A stretch of 64,000 bases of DNA from Micromonospora parathelypteridis (GTDB lineage Bacteria > Actinomycetota > Actinomycetes > Mycobacteriales > Micromonosporaceae): NCBI RefSeq assembly GCF_014201145.1, contig NZ_JACHDP010000001.1:4092001-4156000 (forward strand), read 5' to 3'. Positions within the stretch are counted from its first letter, which is position 1; each line of letters opens with the position of its first letter. Of the stretch, positions 17,585 to 27,084 are shown in pieces. Position numbers and translations under genes: made by a program. A model generated the notes under the pieces. It saw only the letters and a list, made by a program, of their open reading frames with translations, was not told where the DNA came from and searched no databases.

Positions 17585-17800
17585 ATGGCAGGCGAGATGC
17601 GCGCAGAACGGTTGACGCTCATTTCTGAGGTGAGCCTGGGCGGCGGGGCGCCGCTGGTTTTGCGGCGGCCCGTGCTTGTCCAGCCGGGGCAGCGCTACTG
17701 GCTTGACGCGGACAACTCGGCGCTCATCGTGGAAGATGCGGCCGGTAGCAGATGCTCGTCTCCGTGCGCGTACGAGACCGGTCCAGACGCACGACGCTGA
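17585..17800 (+). CDS. Possible small protein, unknown (71 aa)
   Basis: The ATG lies 6 nt downstream of a TATCGT box with no Shine-Dalgarno, as at other apparently leaderless genes here. Up to about residue 51 the product looks protein-like, with a beta-rich pattern around LVLRRPVLVQPGQRYWLDAD and codon use biased to G/C at third positions. After VEDAAG the composition becomes Ser/Cys/Arg-rich and the codon bias weakens, so the 3' end may be frame-shifted or decayed. It lies between the two copies of the ~79-bp repeat and converges on msrA. I do not recognise a family; it could be a relic. Confidence 0.4.
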   Translation: MAGEMRAERLTLISEVSLGGGAPLVLRRPVLVQPGQRYWLDADNSALIVEDAAGSRCSSPCAYETGPDARR

Positions 17801-17865
17801 CAGGCATTCCGGGGCGAGCAGGGACAGCCGTCGGGTGGGGCAGCGCTGTTGCTGACGACCATGCC

Positions 17866-17942
17866 ACCGAAACGAGCCCGACACCGAACAAGGCCACCGG
17901 GTCGAAACCCAGTGGCCTTGCCAGTTGACGCAGTGGCGGTGG

Positions 17943-17946
<4 letters not shown>
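17866..17946. repeat. ~80-bp direct repeat, copy B, overlapping the msrA end
   Basis: It matches 17415-17493 almost base for base through the hairpin and the following cagtt-(g)acgca-gtgg-tggtcag segment. Its last bases include the msrA stop codon. Confidence 0.8.
17890..17919 (-). terminator. msrA terminator hairpin
   Basis: A 13-bp stem with one mismatch (17890-17902 with 17907-17919) and loop cgaa, 24 bp past the msrA stop on the minus strand. It is duplicated at 17439-17468. Confidence 0.7.
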
Positions 17947-18605
<659 letters not shown>

Positions 18606-18681
18606 GGTGGGGATCTCCTCTCGTACCTCTCCCAGCGTGTAACACCGGAGGGTCCTGCTTCCTTACCCGTACCACCGTGAC

Positions 18682-19104
18682 TCAGGCCCCACCCGGAAGG
18701 GCCGCGGCGATGCGGTCTGCGTACGTCTGGGCCTCGGCGTCGTCGTCGTACCGTGTGCGCGGCCAGAAGAAGCCACGCAACCCGTCGCCCTTGGTACGCG
18801 GAACCACGTGGGTGTGCAGGTGCGGCACCGATTGGGACACCTTGTTGTTCATCGCCACGAACGTCCCACCGGCACCGAGAGCGGTCTCCACCGCCACCGC
18901 CAGCCGCTGGACCAGCGCGAAGTAGTCGGGCAGCAGGTCGGCCGGCAGCTCGGCCAGGGTCACCAGGTGCACCCGGGGCACCACCAGCACGTGCCCCTTG
19001 AACACCGGCCGGGTGTCCAGGAACGCCACCCCGGCCGGGGTGTCAGCCACCCGGAACGCCGGCACCTCGCCCGTCACGATCCCGCAGAACACGCAACCGC
19101 TCAT
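18682..19104 (-). CDS. HIT-family nucleotide hydrolase/transferase (140 aa)
   Basis: Histidine-triad protein that hydrolyses nucleotide phosphoramidates or dinucleotides. It begins with SGCVFCGIVTGEVPA (Zn-type cysteines and the conserved I/V strand), has GHVLVVPRVH in the middle and the catalytic triad motif HLHTHVVP (HxHxH). The length is standard. The ATG lies 6 nt from a TAGCCT box on the minus strand (19111-19116) and has no ribosome-binding site, suggesting a leaderless transcript. The physiological substrate cannot be read from sequence. Confidence 0.92.
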   Translation of the reverse strand: MSGCVFCGIVTGEVPAFRVADTPAGVAFLDTRPVFKGHVLVVPRVHLVTLAELPADLLPDYFALVQRLAVAVETALGAGGTFVAMNNKVSQSVPHLHTHVVPRTKGDGLRGFFWPRTRYDDDAEAQTYADRIAAALPGGA

Positions 19105-19110
19105 CGGGTC

Positions 19111-19116
19111 AGGCTA
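19111..19116 (-). promoter_or_regulatory. -10 box of a leaderless promoter for the HIT gene
   Basis: Minus-strand TAGCCT is 6 nt from the ATG at 19104, with no Shine-Dalgarno. Confidence 0.5.
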
Positions 19117-19168
19117 TGCCGGCTCCCTCGCGGGACCTGGTGCCCCCCACGTGCGTACCGGCTGTGCT

Positions 19169-19188
19169 ATCCATTCATGTGAATGGAT
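19169..19188. promoter_or_regulatory. 20-bp A/T-rich palindrome, candidate operator
   Basis: atccattca-tg-tgaatggat has two perfect 9-bp arms and is strikingly A/T-rich for this genome. It lies between the divergent HIT gene and the secreted beta-propeller gene, about 50 bp upstream of the HIT -10. Size and symmetry suit a dimeric regulator of the TetR or GntR kind, but no cognate regulator is adjacent. Confidence 0.5.
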
Positions 19189-19347
19189 CAGCGCGGGGGT
19201 GGCGTGCTGTGGCGACGGCGTCGCCCGGCCGGTCGGTCGCGGTGGCCCGCCGCCGGGCGGGTCTCGTCAGGCCGACGATCCGACTCCCCGGTGCGACCTG
19301 ACGACCCGGCCATCGGCGTACGCGTCGATGCTCCGAAAGGACGAACC

Positions 19348-20394
19348 TTGCAGATCAGAAGAGGCTTCACCCTGGTGCTCGCGGCGCTGACCGCCGGGCT
19401 GCTCACCGGTGCGGTCCCGGGCCACGCCCAGGCGGCCGCCGCGCCGACAGCGACCCCACTGCCGCTGAAGACGGTCGCCGACGTGGTGTCGGCCGGTGAC
19501 CGGGTCTTCGTCAGCGGTGGCCGTTCCTCGACCGACGTCGTGGTGACCAGCGCGACCGGCGTGGTGACCGGCACCCTGTCGGGCCTGCCCGGCCCCACCG
19601 ACCTGCTGCTCAGTGCCGACCGGCGGACGCTCTACGTGGCGCTGCCCACCGCCAACACCATCGCGGCATTCGACACCGGCTCGCTGATCGAGTCGGCCCG
19701 TTACGACACCGGTGCGGGCGAGTGCCCGTCGTCGCTGGCGTTGACCGGCCGGTACCTGTGGTTCGGCTACGGCTGTGACCAGTGGGGCGGCAACATCGGC
19801 CGGATCGACCTCGGCCGTCAGCCGGCCCGGCTGACCACCCAGGTCGTCAGCCAGGACTTCCACGGTGCGCCGCTGCTCGCCGCGGCCAGCCAGAACCGGG
19901 CGGTGCTGCTCGCCGGGCAACCGTCGTTGAGCCCGGCGTCGGCGTACGCGTACGGCATCGGCACTGCGGGCGCGTTGACCACCCTGGGGACGAACGCGTG
20001 GTCGGTGCTCGGCAGCAACCTGCGGGACATCGCCCTCGACCCGACCGGCACCACCCTCTACACCGCCGCCGGAGCGCCGTACGAGGCGCAGGCGTTCCCG
20101 TTCGCCGACATCAGCACCCCGTCCGCGACCTACCCCACCGGTGCGTACCCGAACGCCGTCGAGGTCTCCCGCGACGGCACCCGGGTAGCCGCCGGGGCGG
20201 ACGCCACCTACGACCCGGACGTGTTCGTCTTCACGCCGGACGGCACCGAGCTGGCCCGCTTCGAGCTCGGCGACGAACTCAGCTCCGGCGCGCTGGCCTG
20301 GTCGCCGAATGGCGCACGGCTCTACGCGGTCGCCTATGACTGGACCGGGGTCAACCAGGCCACCCTGCACGTTCTGCCGGTTCCGGCCGCCTGA
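19348..20394 (+). CDS. Secreted beta-propeller-like protein, unknown function (348 aa)
   Basis: The TTG at 19348, 7 nt after AAAGG, starts MQIRRGFTLVLAALTAGLLTGAVPGHAQA, a classic Sec signal peptide with a cleavage site after HAQA (about residue 28); earlier in-frame codons lack these features. The mature part has repeated blade-like units with DRVFVSGG, RRTLYVAL, GTTLYTAAG, GTRVAAGAD and GARLYAVAYD at intervals of about 45-50 residues, as in YVTN/WD-type propellers. The protein is probably released or wall-associated. Binding partner or enzymatic role is unknown. A strong hairpin follows the stop. Confidence 0.8.
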   Translation: MQIRRGFTLVLAALTAGLLTGAVPGHAQAAAAPTATPLPLKTVADVVSAGDRVFVSGGRSSTDVVVTSATGVVTGTLSGLPGPTDLLLSADRRTLYVALPTANTIAAFDTGSLIESARYDTGAGECPSSLALTGRYLWFGYGCDQWGGNIGRIDLGRQPARLTTQVVSQDFHGAPLLAAASQNRAVLLAGQPSLSPASAYAYGIGTAGALTTLGTNAWSVLGSNLRDIALDPTGTTLYTAAGAPYEAQAFPFADISTPSATYPTGAYPNAVEVSRDGTRVAAGADATYDPDVFVFTPDGTELARFELGDELSSGALAWSPNGARLYAVAYDWTGVNQATLHVLPVPAA

Positions 20395-20423
20395 CCGGCC
20401 CGCCAGCCCGCCGATCGGCGCGC

Positions 20424-20451
20424 GGGGGCCGGGCCGGACGGTCCGGCCCCC
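20424..20451 (+). terminator. Terminator hairpin after the beta-propeller gene
   Basis: A 9-bp G/C stem (gggggccgg at 20424-20432, ccggccccc at 20443-20451) begins 30 bp after the stop. There is no U-tract. Confidence 0.65.
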
Positions 20452-20495
20452 GCCCGGGAGCGCGGGTTCCGTCCCAGCCCTCTCCGGCGGGGCAC

Positions 20496-20501
20496 TAGCC
20501 T
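20496..20501 (+). promoter_or_regulatory. -10 box of a leaderless promoter for metB
   Basis: TAGCCT is 7 nt before the ATG at 20509, and no ribosome-binding site is present. Confidence 0.5.
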
Positions 20502-20508
20502 CACCAGA

Positions 20509-21651
20509 ATGAGTCACGGCTTCGAGACGCTCGCCATCCACGCCGGCCAGGACCCTGAGGCCCGTACCGGCGCGGTGATTCCACCGATCTACCAGACCAG
20601 CACGTACGCGCAGGACGCCGTCGGCGCGCCCCGCCTCGGCTACGAGTACAGCCGCTCGGGCAACCCGACCCGCGACGCGCTCCAGGAGTGCCTCGCGGCG
20701 CTGGAGGGCGGGCCGGTGGGGCTCGCCTTCGCCAGCGGTCTGGCGGCCGAGGACACCCTGCTGCGGGCCGTGTGCAAGCCGGGCGACCATGTGGTGATCC
20801 CGGACGACGCGTACGGCGGCACGTACCGGCTGTTCGCCCGCGTCGCCGAGCGCTGGGGTCTGACGTTCACCCCGGCCAAGGTCTCCGACCCGGCCGCGAT
20901 CCGGGCGGCCGTGCAGCCCGGCCGCACGAAGATCATCTGGCTGGAGACACCGACGAACCCGCTGCTCGGCATCGCCGACATCGCCGCCCTGGCCGCCGTG
21001 GCACACGACGCGGGCGCGTTGCTGGTGGTGGACAACACCTTCGCCTCGCCGTACCTGCAGCAGCCGATCGCGCTCGGCGCGGACGTGGTGGTGCACTCCA
21101 CCACCAAGTACATCGGCGGGCACTCCGACGTGGTCGGTGGCGCACTCGTCGTCGCGGACAGCAGCCTCGGCGAGGAGTTGCGCTACCACCAGAACGCGAT
21201 GGGCGCGATCAACGGCCCGTTCGACGCCTGGCTCACCCTGCGCGGCATCAAGACCCTCGGGGTACGCATGGACCGGCACTGCGACAACGCCGAGCGGCTC
21301 GCCGCGTACCTCGACGGGCACGCCAAGGTGGCCGAGGTGATCTACCCCGGGCTGCCCTCGCACCCTGGTCACGAGGTGGCCGCCAAGCAGATGCGCCGGT
21401 TCGGGGGCATGATCTCGTTCCGTGCCGCTGGCGGTGAGGAGCACGCCGTGGACATCTGCAACCGCACCAAGCTCTTCGTGCTCGCCGAGTCGCTGGGTGG
21501 CGTGGAATCCCTGATCGAGCATCCGGGGCGGATGACACACGCAAGTGCTGCCGGCTCGCCGCTTGAAGTTCCCGGCGATCTCGTGCGACTGTCTGTCGGC
21601 ATCGAGACGGTCGACGACCTACTCGCTGATCTGGAGCAGGCGCTGGGCTGA
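20509..21651 (+). CDS. metB: Cystathionine gamma-synthase / gamma-lyase (380 aa)
   Basis: PLP-dependent trans-sulfuration enzyme that either makes cystathionine from an activated homoserine and cysteine, or splits cystathionine to cysteine, 2-oxobutyrate and ammonia. The start [11 protein letters not shown], the [13 protein letters not shown] loop and K200 in [16 protein letters not shown] (PLP lysine) are diagnostic. [12 protein letters not shown] and MTHAS near the C terminus close the active site. Synthase and lyase cannot be separated reliably from sequence; with cbs nearby and ilvA downstream, lyase activity in reverse transsulfuration is attractive. The corresponding M. tuberculosis gene is metB (Rv1079). 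The ATG appears leaderless. The amidase starts 12 bp downstream, suggesting an operon. Confidence 0.92.
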   Translation: MSHGFETLAIHAGQDPEARTGAVIPPIYQTSTYAQDAVGAPRLGYEYSRSGNPTRDALQECLAALEGGPVGLAFASGLAAEDTLLRAVCKPGDHVVIPDDAYGGTYRLFARVAERWGLTFTPAKVSDPAAIRAAVQPGRTKIIWLETPTNPLLGIADIAALAAVAHDAGALLVVDNTFASPYLQQPIALGADVVVHSTTKYIGGHSDVVGGALVVADSSLGEELRYHQNAMGAINGPFDAWLTLRGIKTLGVRMDRHCDNAERLAAYLDGHAKVAEVIYPGLPSHPGHEVAAKQMRRFGGMISFRAAGGEEHAVDICNRTKLFVLAESLGGVESLIEHPGRMTHASAAGSPLEVPGDLVRLSVGIETVDDLLADLEQALG

Positions 21652-21663
21652 CCGCTGGGGAGG

Positions 21664-23073
21664 ATGGCCGTGCAGGACATCATGGCGACCTGGGTCGGGG
21701 CGACCGCCAAGCAGATCGCCCGGGGCGTGCGCCGGGGTGACGTGTCGGCCACCCAGGTCGTCGCCGACCACCTCGAGTACATCTCCCGTGCCGACCCTGA
21801 GCTGGCCGCGTTCCGTTCCGTGCGCGGCGGCGAGGCGATCACCGAGGCGGAGAAGGTCGACGAGCAGGAGGACCTGGCCAACCTGCCCCTGGCCGGGGTG
21901 CCGGTGGCGGTCAAGGAGAACACTCCGGTCGCCGGTCTGCCCACCTGGAACGGGTCGGCGGCCGCGCGCACCGACGTCGCGGAGGCCGACCACGAGGTGG
22001 TGCGTCGGTTGCGGGGCGCCGGCGCGGTGATCCTCGGTGTGACCCGGATGCCCGAGCTGGGGCTGTGGGCACTCACCGACGACGACAGCGCGGTGACCCG
22101 CAATCCGTGGGACAGCACGCGTACCCCCGGTGGGTCCTCCGGCGGCGCCGCCGCCGCGGTGGCCGCCGGGCTGGTTCCGATCGCGCACGGCAACGACGGT
22201 CTCGGCTCGATCCGCATTCCCGCGGCCTGCTGCGGTCTGGTCGGGCTCAAGCCCGGTCGGGGCGTGGTGCCCTGCCAGCTCGGCGCGGACGACTGGTTCG
22301 GCCTCACCGAGCACGGCATGCTGACCAGCACCGTCGCCGACGCGGCGGTCGGCTTCTCGGTGCTCGCCGGCCGGCGTCCCGAGAAGCTGGTCCCACCGCA
22401 GCGGCTACGGGTGGGCGTCTCGCTGCGCTCCCCGGTGCGCGGCGTCGCACCGGACGCGCCCAACCGGGACGCGGTCGCCGCAGCCGGCCGACTCCTCGCC
22501 GCCGCCGGGCACGACACGGTGCCAGCCGATCCGGTCTACCCCACCGCGCTGGGCCTGCAGGGCATCGCCACCTGGTTCGCCGCCGCCGCCACCGACGTCC
22601 GGGCCTCCGGGTTGGACCGGCGTGGCCTGCAACGGCGTACCCGGCGGCACGTCGCGCTCGGCGAATGGGCGCAGCGTCGCGGCTACGTGCGGGAGGCCGA
22701 CCGGGCCGCCTGGCGGCAACGGTCGGTGGACTTCTTCACCGACCACTCGGTCGACCTGCTGCTCACCCCGGCGCTGGCCACCGCACCCCCGGAGGCGGCA
22801 CGCTGGTCCGACCGGTCCTGGCGGGCGAACATGACAGCCAACATCCGGTACGCCCCGTACGCCGCGCCGTGGAACATCGCCGGCCTGCCGGCGGTCGTGG
22901 TGCCGGTCGGCCGCCGCCCGGACGGCCTGCCGGTCGCCGTGCAGATGGTCGGTCCGCCGGGGTCGGAGCTGCTGCTGCTCGGTGTGGCCGGCCAGTTCGA
23001 GATGGCCGCCCCGTGGGCACGCCACGCCCCCGGCTATCCCCGGGTCGGTACGGGGACGCCGGCCTCTGCCTGA
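21664..23073 (+). CDS. Amidase-signature-family amidohydrolase (469 aa)
   Basis: Serine hydrolase with the Ser-cisSer-Lys triad: K84 in VAVKENTP, S158 in [15 protein letters not shown] and S182 in [13 protein letters not shown]. The Gly/Ser-rich signature and the overall length fit amidase-family enzymes that split primary amides; it is not GatA, because no gatB or gatC is present and GatA-specific segments are missing. The usual DxGGSIR is here NDGLGSIR, a conservative variant. The ATG at 21664 is preceded by GGGGAGG. It follows metB by 12 bp and precedes ilvA by 91 bp. Substrate unknown. Confidence 0.9.
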   Translation: MAVQDIMATWVGATAKQIARGVRRGDVSATQVVADHLEYISRADPELAAFRSVRGGEAITEAEKVDEQEDLANLPLAGVPVAVKENTPVAGLPTWNGSAAARTDVAEADHEVVRRLRGAGAVILGVTRMPELGLWALTDDDSAVTRNPWDSTRTPGGSSGGAAAAVAAGLVPIAHGNDGLGSIRIPAACCGLVGLKPGRGVVPCQLGADDWFGLTEHGMLTSTVADAAVGFSVLAGRRPEKLVPPQRLRVGVSLRSPVRGVAPDAPNRDAVAAAGRLLAAAGHDTVPADPVYPTALGLQGIATWFAAAATDVRASGLDRRGLQRRTRRHVALGEWAQRRGYVREADRAAWRQRSVDFFTDHSVDLLLTPALATAPPEAARWSDRSWRANMTANIRYAPYAAPWNIAGLPAVVVPVGRRPDGLPVAVQMVGPPGSELLLLGVAGQFEMAAPWARHAPGYPRVGTGTPASA

Positions 23074-23164
23074 TCGTCATCGGGTGCGCGTGCCCACCGA
23101 GCTCGCTCCGGCGACCCCCGGTGTCGCCGCCGAGGGCTCCGGAGGCGGGTGGCACGATCGGGGC

Positions 23165-24385
23165 ATGACGGAACTGGTCGGTCTCGACGACGTGCGGGCT
23201 GCACGGAAACTGCTCGCTGGTGTCATCCGGACCACCCCGATGGAGCCCTCCCGCCCGCTCAGCGCCGCACTGGGCGGGCCGACCTGGCTCAAGTGCGAGA
23301 ACGTGCAGCGCGCCGGCTCCTACAAGGTGCGGGGCGCGTACGTGCGGATCTCCCGGTTGTCGGCGGCGGAGCGGGAGCGCGGTGTGGTCGCGGCGAGCGC
23401 GGGCAACCACGCGCAGGGCGTGGCCCTCGCCGCCGGCCTGGTCGGGACGCACGCCACCGTCTTCATGCCGGTGAACGCGCCGCTGCCGAAGGTGGCCGCC
23501 ACCAAGGGGTATGGCGCGCAGGTCGAGTTGGCTGGCAACACCGTCGACGAGTCGCTGGTCGCCGCCCACACGTACGCGGAGCGCACCGGCGCCGTGTTGA
23601 TCCACCCGTTCGACCACCCCGACGTGATCGCCGGTCAGGGGACGGTGGCGCTGGAGATCCTCGAACAGTGCCCGGAGGTGAAGACGATCATCACCGGGGT
23701 CGGTGGTGGCGGACTGATCTCGGGCATGGCGGTGGTCGCGAAGGCGTTGCGGCCCGACGTCCGGATCATCGGCGTCCAGGCGGCCGGCGCGGCGGCGTTC
23801 CCGCCCTCGCTGGTGGCCGGGGAACCGGTCCGGCTGCCCGCCTTCTCCACCATCGCCGACGGCATCGCGGTCGGCCGGCCGGGGGAGATCACCTTCAACC
23901 ACGTGCGCAAGCTGGTCGACGAGATCGTGACGGTCTCCGAGGAAGACATCTCCCGGGCCCTGTTGATGCTGCTGGAGCGCGGCAAGCAGGTGGTCGAGCC
24001 GGCCGGGGCGGTGGGCGTCGCCGCGCTGCTGGCCGGCGTGGTCGAGGTGGAGACGCCGGTGGTCGCGGTGCTCTCCGGCGGCAACATCGACCCGCTGCTG
24101 ATGATGCGGGTGATCGAGCACGGCCTGGCCGCCGCGGGTCGCTATCTGCGGGTTACCGTGCGCTGCTCGGATCGGCCGGGGCAACTCGCGTCGCTGCTCA
24201 GCCAGATCGCCGAGCACCGGGCCAACGTGGTGGACGTTGAGCACCAGCGGGCCAACCCGCACCTCAGCCTCGGCGAGGTGGAGGTGGCACTGTCGGTGGA
24301 AACCCGGGGCGTGGAGCACTCGGACACGCTGATCAGCGCGTTGCGGGCCAGCGGCTACCAGGTGGTGTTCGCCGCCGAGGCGTGA
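23165..24385 (+). CDS. ilvA: Threonine dehydratase (threonine ammonia-lyase) with C-terminal ACT domain (406 aa)
   Basis: PLP enzyme converting threonine to 2-oxobutyrate and ammonia, entering isoleucine synthesis or catabolism. K54 in RAGSYKVRGAY is the PLP lysine, ASAGNHAQGVA is the substrate loop and GVGGGGLISGMAVV binds phosphate. Residues from about 325 form a single ACT domain (RYLRVTVRCSDRPGQLASLL), the arrangement of the ~400-residue TdcB/short IlvA type rather than the two-ACT biosynthetic enzyme; the symbol ilvA is therefore used loosely. The ATG at 23165 lacks a Shine-Dalgarno and sits 6 nt after CACGAT. It shares its product with the MetB/lyase reaction encoded upstream. Confidence 0.9.
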   Translation: MTELVGLDDVRAARKLLAGVIRTTPMEPSRPLSAALGGPTWLKCENVQRAGSYKVRGAYVRISRLSAAERERGVVAASAGNHAQGVALAAGLVGTHATVFMPVNAPLPKVAATKGYGAQVELAGNTVDESLVAAHTYAERTGAVLIHPFDHPDVIAGQGTVALEILEQCPEVKTIITGVGGGGLISGMAVVAKALRPDVRIIGVQAAGAAAFPPSLVAGEPVRLPAFSTIADGIAVGRPGEITFNHVRKLVDEIVTVSEEDISRALLMLLERGKQVVEPAGAVGVAALLAGVVEVETPVVAVLSGGNIDPLLMMRVIEHGLAAAGRYLRVTVRCSDRPGQLASLLSQIAEHRANVVDVEHQRANPHLSLGEVEVALSVETRGVEHSDTLISALRASGYQVVFAAEA

Positions 24386-24406
24386 CACCGGTGGTGCCAC
24401 GCCTCG
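24376..24406. terminator. Hairpin at the convergent ilvA/greA junction
   Basis: The perfect 9-bp stem cgaggcgtg (24376-24384) / cacgcctcg (24398-24406) overlaps the ilvA stop codon. It may end both transcripts. Confidence 0.6.
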
Positions 24407-24446
24407 GGAGCGATGCCGTTGAGCGGGGTGGTGCGACCGGCGACGG

Positions 24447-24944
24447 TCAGCCGGAGAACGGCTCGAAGTTGACCACGGTCACCTTGATGTCGGCACCGCT
24501 CGGCGCCGTGTAGGTGCAGGTCTGCCCCGGCCGGCCGCCCAGGATCGCCTTGCCGAGCGCCGACTCGGGGCTGTAGACGGTCAGGTCGGTGGTGGCCGCG
24601 ATCTCCCGCGAACCGAGCAGGAAGGTCTCGGTGTCGTTCGCGTCGTCGTCGAAGTAGATCGTCACGACCATGCCCGGCGACACCGCGTCCGCCGTCGGCG
24701 CCTCGCCGACCTTCGCGGTGCGCAGCAGCTCCTGCAGGTAGCGAATGCGACCCTCGGCCTTGCCCTGCTCCTCGCGGGCGGCGTGGTAACCGCCGTTCTC
24801 CCGCAGGTCGCCCTCTTCGCGCCGAGCGTTGATCTCGGCGGCGATGGCCGGACGGTTGGCGATGTGCTCGTCGAGCTCGGCCTGGAGGCGGTCGTGCGCG
24901 TCCTGCGACAGCCAGGTGGCGGGCGCCTCGTTGCCAGTGGACAC
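24447..24944 (-). CDS. greA: Transcription elongation factor GreA (165 aa)
   Basis: GreA enters the RNA polymerase secondary channel and stimulates cleavage of backtracked transcripts. Residues ~12-80 form the antiparallel coiled coil (LSQDAHDRLQAELDEH, then EINARREEGDLRENGGYHAA) with the acidic tip D-L-R-E-N; the C-terminal half is the FKBP-like domain (SPESALGKAILGGRPG). The GTG at 24944 follows AGGAGA at proper spacing; upstream in-frame codons are rejected. A minus-strand TAACTT (24991-24996) is a plausible -10. It lies next to DUF4307 and mca, as in M. tuberculosis (Rv1080c-Rv1082). Confidence 0.94.
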   Translation of the reverse strand: MSTGNEAPATWLSQDAHDRLQAELDEHIANRPAIAAEINARREEGDLRENGGYHAAREEQGKAEGRIRYLQELLRTAKVGEAPTADAVSPGMVVTIYFDDDANDTETFLLGSREIAATTDLTVYSPESALGKAILGGRPGQTCTYTAPSGADIKVTVVNFEPFSG

Positions 24945-25100
24945 AGGCGTTCTCCTCAGTTGTGCGTGGCTGGCTGACAGGTGAACTACCAAGTTACCAG
25001 TGCGGTACGACACAGCGTGTCGGCCATCACCGCCGGTGTCCGGATCCGACACCGGGGGTAGGCGCGCGGCAAGCCTCGTTCGCGGGGGCGTTCTGGCAGG

Positions 25101-25541
25101 TCAGGACGCAGGTTGGCAGCGCAGGACCTCGCCGATGAACGGCCGTTCGGTGGTGGCCAGGCGGTGCCGTGCCGTGACGTGCCGGTTGCCGGGTTCGGCG
25201 GTAACGGTGACTTGGTCACGGCCCACCTCGGCACCCGCGTGGGTTCGGGCCCGCAGCACGCAGACCGCCGATCCACCCGCCGGCACGGTCACCCGGAAGT
25301 CGACAAGCACCTGACTGTCCGTGATGTCGGTGTACGTGATCACCTGGGCGTCGTAGGCCGGATCGCCGTACTGGCGGTAGAGCCGGAACGAGATCACGGT
25401 CAGCGTCGACACGAGCGCCACCAGCACCAGTGCGGCCAGCAGCGTACGACGGCGCTTCCCGCCGGACGCCCGGCGGCGGCCGTAGCGCCCGGCCGGAAAT
25501 ACCGGAGCGCCTGCGGAAATTGTGGCGTGCGTCTCGGTCAC
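25101..25541 (-). CDS. DUF4307 membrane-anchored protein (146 aa)
   Basis: A basic cytoplasmic stretch ([15 protein letters not shown]) leads into a single transmembrane segment ([23 protein letters not shown], about residues 33-54) and a ~90-residue extracytoplasmic beta domain containing [14 protein letters not shown] and a lone Cys pair region ([23 protein letters not shown]). This is the actinobacterial DUF4307 architecture found between greA and mca. The GTG at 25541 follows AGGAGAT, which decides the start. The gene is divergent from mca. Function is unknown; conserved linkage suggests a link to mycothiol or envelope stress biology, which is inference. Confidence 0.85.
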   Translation of the reverse strand: MTETHATISAGAPVFPAGRYGRRRASGGKRRRTLLAALVLVALVSTLTVISFRLYRQYGDPAYDAQVITYTDITDSQVLVDFRVTVPAGGSAVCVLRARTHAGAEVGRDQVTVTAEPGNRHVTARHRLATTERPFIGEVLRCQPAS

Positions 25542-25743
25542 CGGCGGGTATCTCCTGGCGTTGTTGTCGGCGGCATCGGCAAGAATGACAGAGTCCATCC
25601 TCCCACCCGGTCCAGCGGCAGGAATGGCAGGTCATCCCCTGCGGTGCTGGCCGGTGACAGGGTGCGGTGAGGAACGATCCCGGCAGGTCAGCCGGTCGAG
25701 CCCGGTCGGGTCCACCGGCCGGCACAGACGAGGAGTGCCGAAG

Positions 25744-26625
25744 TTGGCAGAGCAGCTGCGTCTCATGGCCGTGCACGCGCACCCGGACGACGAGTCGAGC
25801 AAGGGTGCGGCGACGATGGCCAAGTACGTCGCCGAGGGCGTGGATGTCCTGGTCGTGACGTGCACCGGCGGGGAGCGCGGCAGCGTGCTCAACCCCAAGC
25901 TCGACCGTCCCGAGGTCTGGGCCAACATCGGCGAGATCCGGCGCGCCGAGATGGACGCCGCCCGGGCGATCCTCGGCGTCGATCAGGCCTGGCTCGGCTT
26001 CGTCGACTCCGGGCTGCCGGAGGGCGACCCGCTGCCACCGCTGCCCGAGGGCTGTTTCGCCCTGCAGGACGTCGAGGTGGCCGCCGGTCCACTGGTGCGC
26101 CTGATGCGCGAGTTCCGTCCGCACGTGGTGACCACGTACGACGAAGAGGGCGGCTACCCGCACCCGGACCACATCATGTGCCACAAGGTGACCGTGGCGG
26201 CGTTCGAGGCAGCCGGCGACCCGGAGCGCTTCCCGGAGCTGGGCGCGCCTTGGCAGCCGCTCAAGCTGTACTACGACATCGGCTTCTCCAAGGCCAAGAT
26301 CATGGCCCTGCACGAGGGCATGCTGGCCGCGGGTAAGGAGTCGCCCTACGAGGAGTGGCTCAAGCGCTGGGAGGACCGGCCGGACAAGGGCCCGCGGATC
26401 ACCACGCGGGTGGAGTGCTCCGAATACTTCCCGGTCCGCGACGACGCGCTGCGCGCCCACGCCACCCAGGTCGACCCGGACGGCTTTTGGTTCCACGTTC
26501 CGATGGAGCTGCAGCGCCGCGCCTGGCCGACCGAGGATTTCGAGCTGGCCCGCTCGGTTGTCGACAGCCCGCTGCCCGAGTCCGATCTCTTCGCGGGGGT
26601 GCGGGAGACGGCGCACGCACGCTGA
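25744..26625 (+). CDS. mca: Mycothiol S-conjugate amidase (293 aa)
   Basis: Zinc amidase that cleaves mycothiol-xenobiotic conjugates to glucosaminyl-inositol plus a mercapturic acid that is exported; it detoxifies electrophiles and antibiotics. The metal site is [10 protein letters not shown] (H13 and D16) with HPDH at 140-143, and [15 protein letters not shown] is typical of Mca and MshB. The length and the ending [15 protein letters not shown] favour Mca over the deacetylase MshB. The TTG at 25744 follows GAGGAG at 8-nt spacing and matches the family N terminus ([14 protein letters not shown]). It lies between DUF4307 and a small membrane protein, as in M. tuberculosis Rv1081c-Rv1083. Confidence 0.95.
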   Translation: MAEQLRLMAVHAHPDDESSKGAATMAKYVAEGVDVLVVTCTGGERGSVLNPKLDRPEVWANIGEIRRAEMDAARAILGVDQAWLGFVDSGLPEGDPLPPLPEGCFALQDVEVAAGPLVRLMREFRPHVVTTYDEEGGYPHPDHIMCHKVTVAAFEAAGDPERFPELGAPWQPLKLYYDIGFSKAKIMALHEGMLAAGKESPYEEWLKRWEDRPDKGPRITTRVECSEYFPVRDDALRAHATQVDPDGFWFHVPMELQRRAWPTEDFELARSVVDSPLPESDLFAGVRETAHAR

Positions 26626-26638
26626 TCCCGGGCGGGGC

Positions 26639-26644
26639 TACGCT
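26639..26644 (+). promoter_or_regulatory. -10 box upstream of the small membrane protein gene
   Basis: TACGCT lies 30 bp before the ATG at 26674, giving a short leader that carries a perfect GGAGG. This suggests a promoter separate from mca. Confidence 0.35.
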
Positions 26645-26673
26645 GGTTACCAATCGCACATCGGAGGAACGCC

Positions 26674-26967
26674 ATGCTGACCGCTGCCCAGGTGCTCGCG
26701 GAGAACAACTTCGGTGACACCCGCACGGGTGGTCTGGCGGGGCCGATGGGCCTCTTCCTCATCCTGCTGCTGGCCGCCGCGACCATCCTGCTGATCCGCA
26801 ACATGAACGCTCGGCTGCGCCGCCTGCCTGACCGGTTCCCGCAGCAGACGGGGCCGGTCGATCCGACCAGGGCCGATGCGTCAGTCGTCGATCCGACAGA
26901 CGGGACCGGGGGGCATGATTCATCCACGCCCGGTCCCAATGGGCACCAGCAGCACCGGAACGGGTAG
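26674..26967 (+). CDS. Small single-pass membrane protein downstream of mca (97 aa)
   Basis: After a 20-residue N terminus there is one strong transmembrane helix (GLFLILLLAAATILLIRNM, about residues 27-45), then a basic RLRRLPDRF and a disordered Pro/Asp/Gly/His-rich tail. The ATG at 26674 follows a canonical GGAGG at ideal spacing. It corresponds by position and architecture to M. tuberculosis Rv1083. Function is unknown; membrane tethering of a thiol-detoxification partner is possible but unproven. Confidence 0.83.
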   Translation: MLTAAQVLAENNFGDTRTGGLAGPMGLFLILLLAAATILLIRNMNARLRRLPDRFPQQTGPVDPTRADASVVDPTDGTGGHDSSTPGPNGHQQHRNG

Positions 26968-27028
26968 TCAACGCGTGATTCACGTCGAACCGGTTGGTCG
27001 CCCCCTGTTGCGGCCACCCGGTTTGGCT

Positions 27029-27059
27029 TAGCCTTCCGCCGGGGGGACCAAAAGTCCCC
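27029..27059 (+). promoter_or_regulatory. Putative promoter and 5' hairpin ahead of the GGDEF-EAL gene
   Basis: A TAGCCT box (27029-27034) is followed within 10 nt by a perfect hairpin ggggac-caaaa-gtcccc (27043-27059) that would form the very 5' end of the RNA. As DNA it resembles a GGGAC...GTCCC operator of the DosR/DevR type, although the spacer is one base longer than that consensus. Confidence 0.45.
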
Positions 27060-27084
27060 GAGCCGTGTGCGGGAGGGGGCGCCG

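Larger units (their letters stand above)
17249..17942. other. 694-bp region with a duplicated terminator segment around one small ORF
   Basis: It contains copy A of a ~79-bp direct repeat (17415-17493), a possible 71-codon gene with its own -10 box (17573-17800) and copy B of the repeat (17866-17946), which reaches the msrA stop codon. No other coding signal is convincing on either strand. Confidence 0.65.

Noticed and set aside
17474..17884. Minus-strand 136-codon frame between the two direct repeats, ending near the copy A hairpin
   Set aside because: The product is Arg/Pro/His-rich without a domain or start signal. The plus-strand ORF has a better promoter and codon bias.
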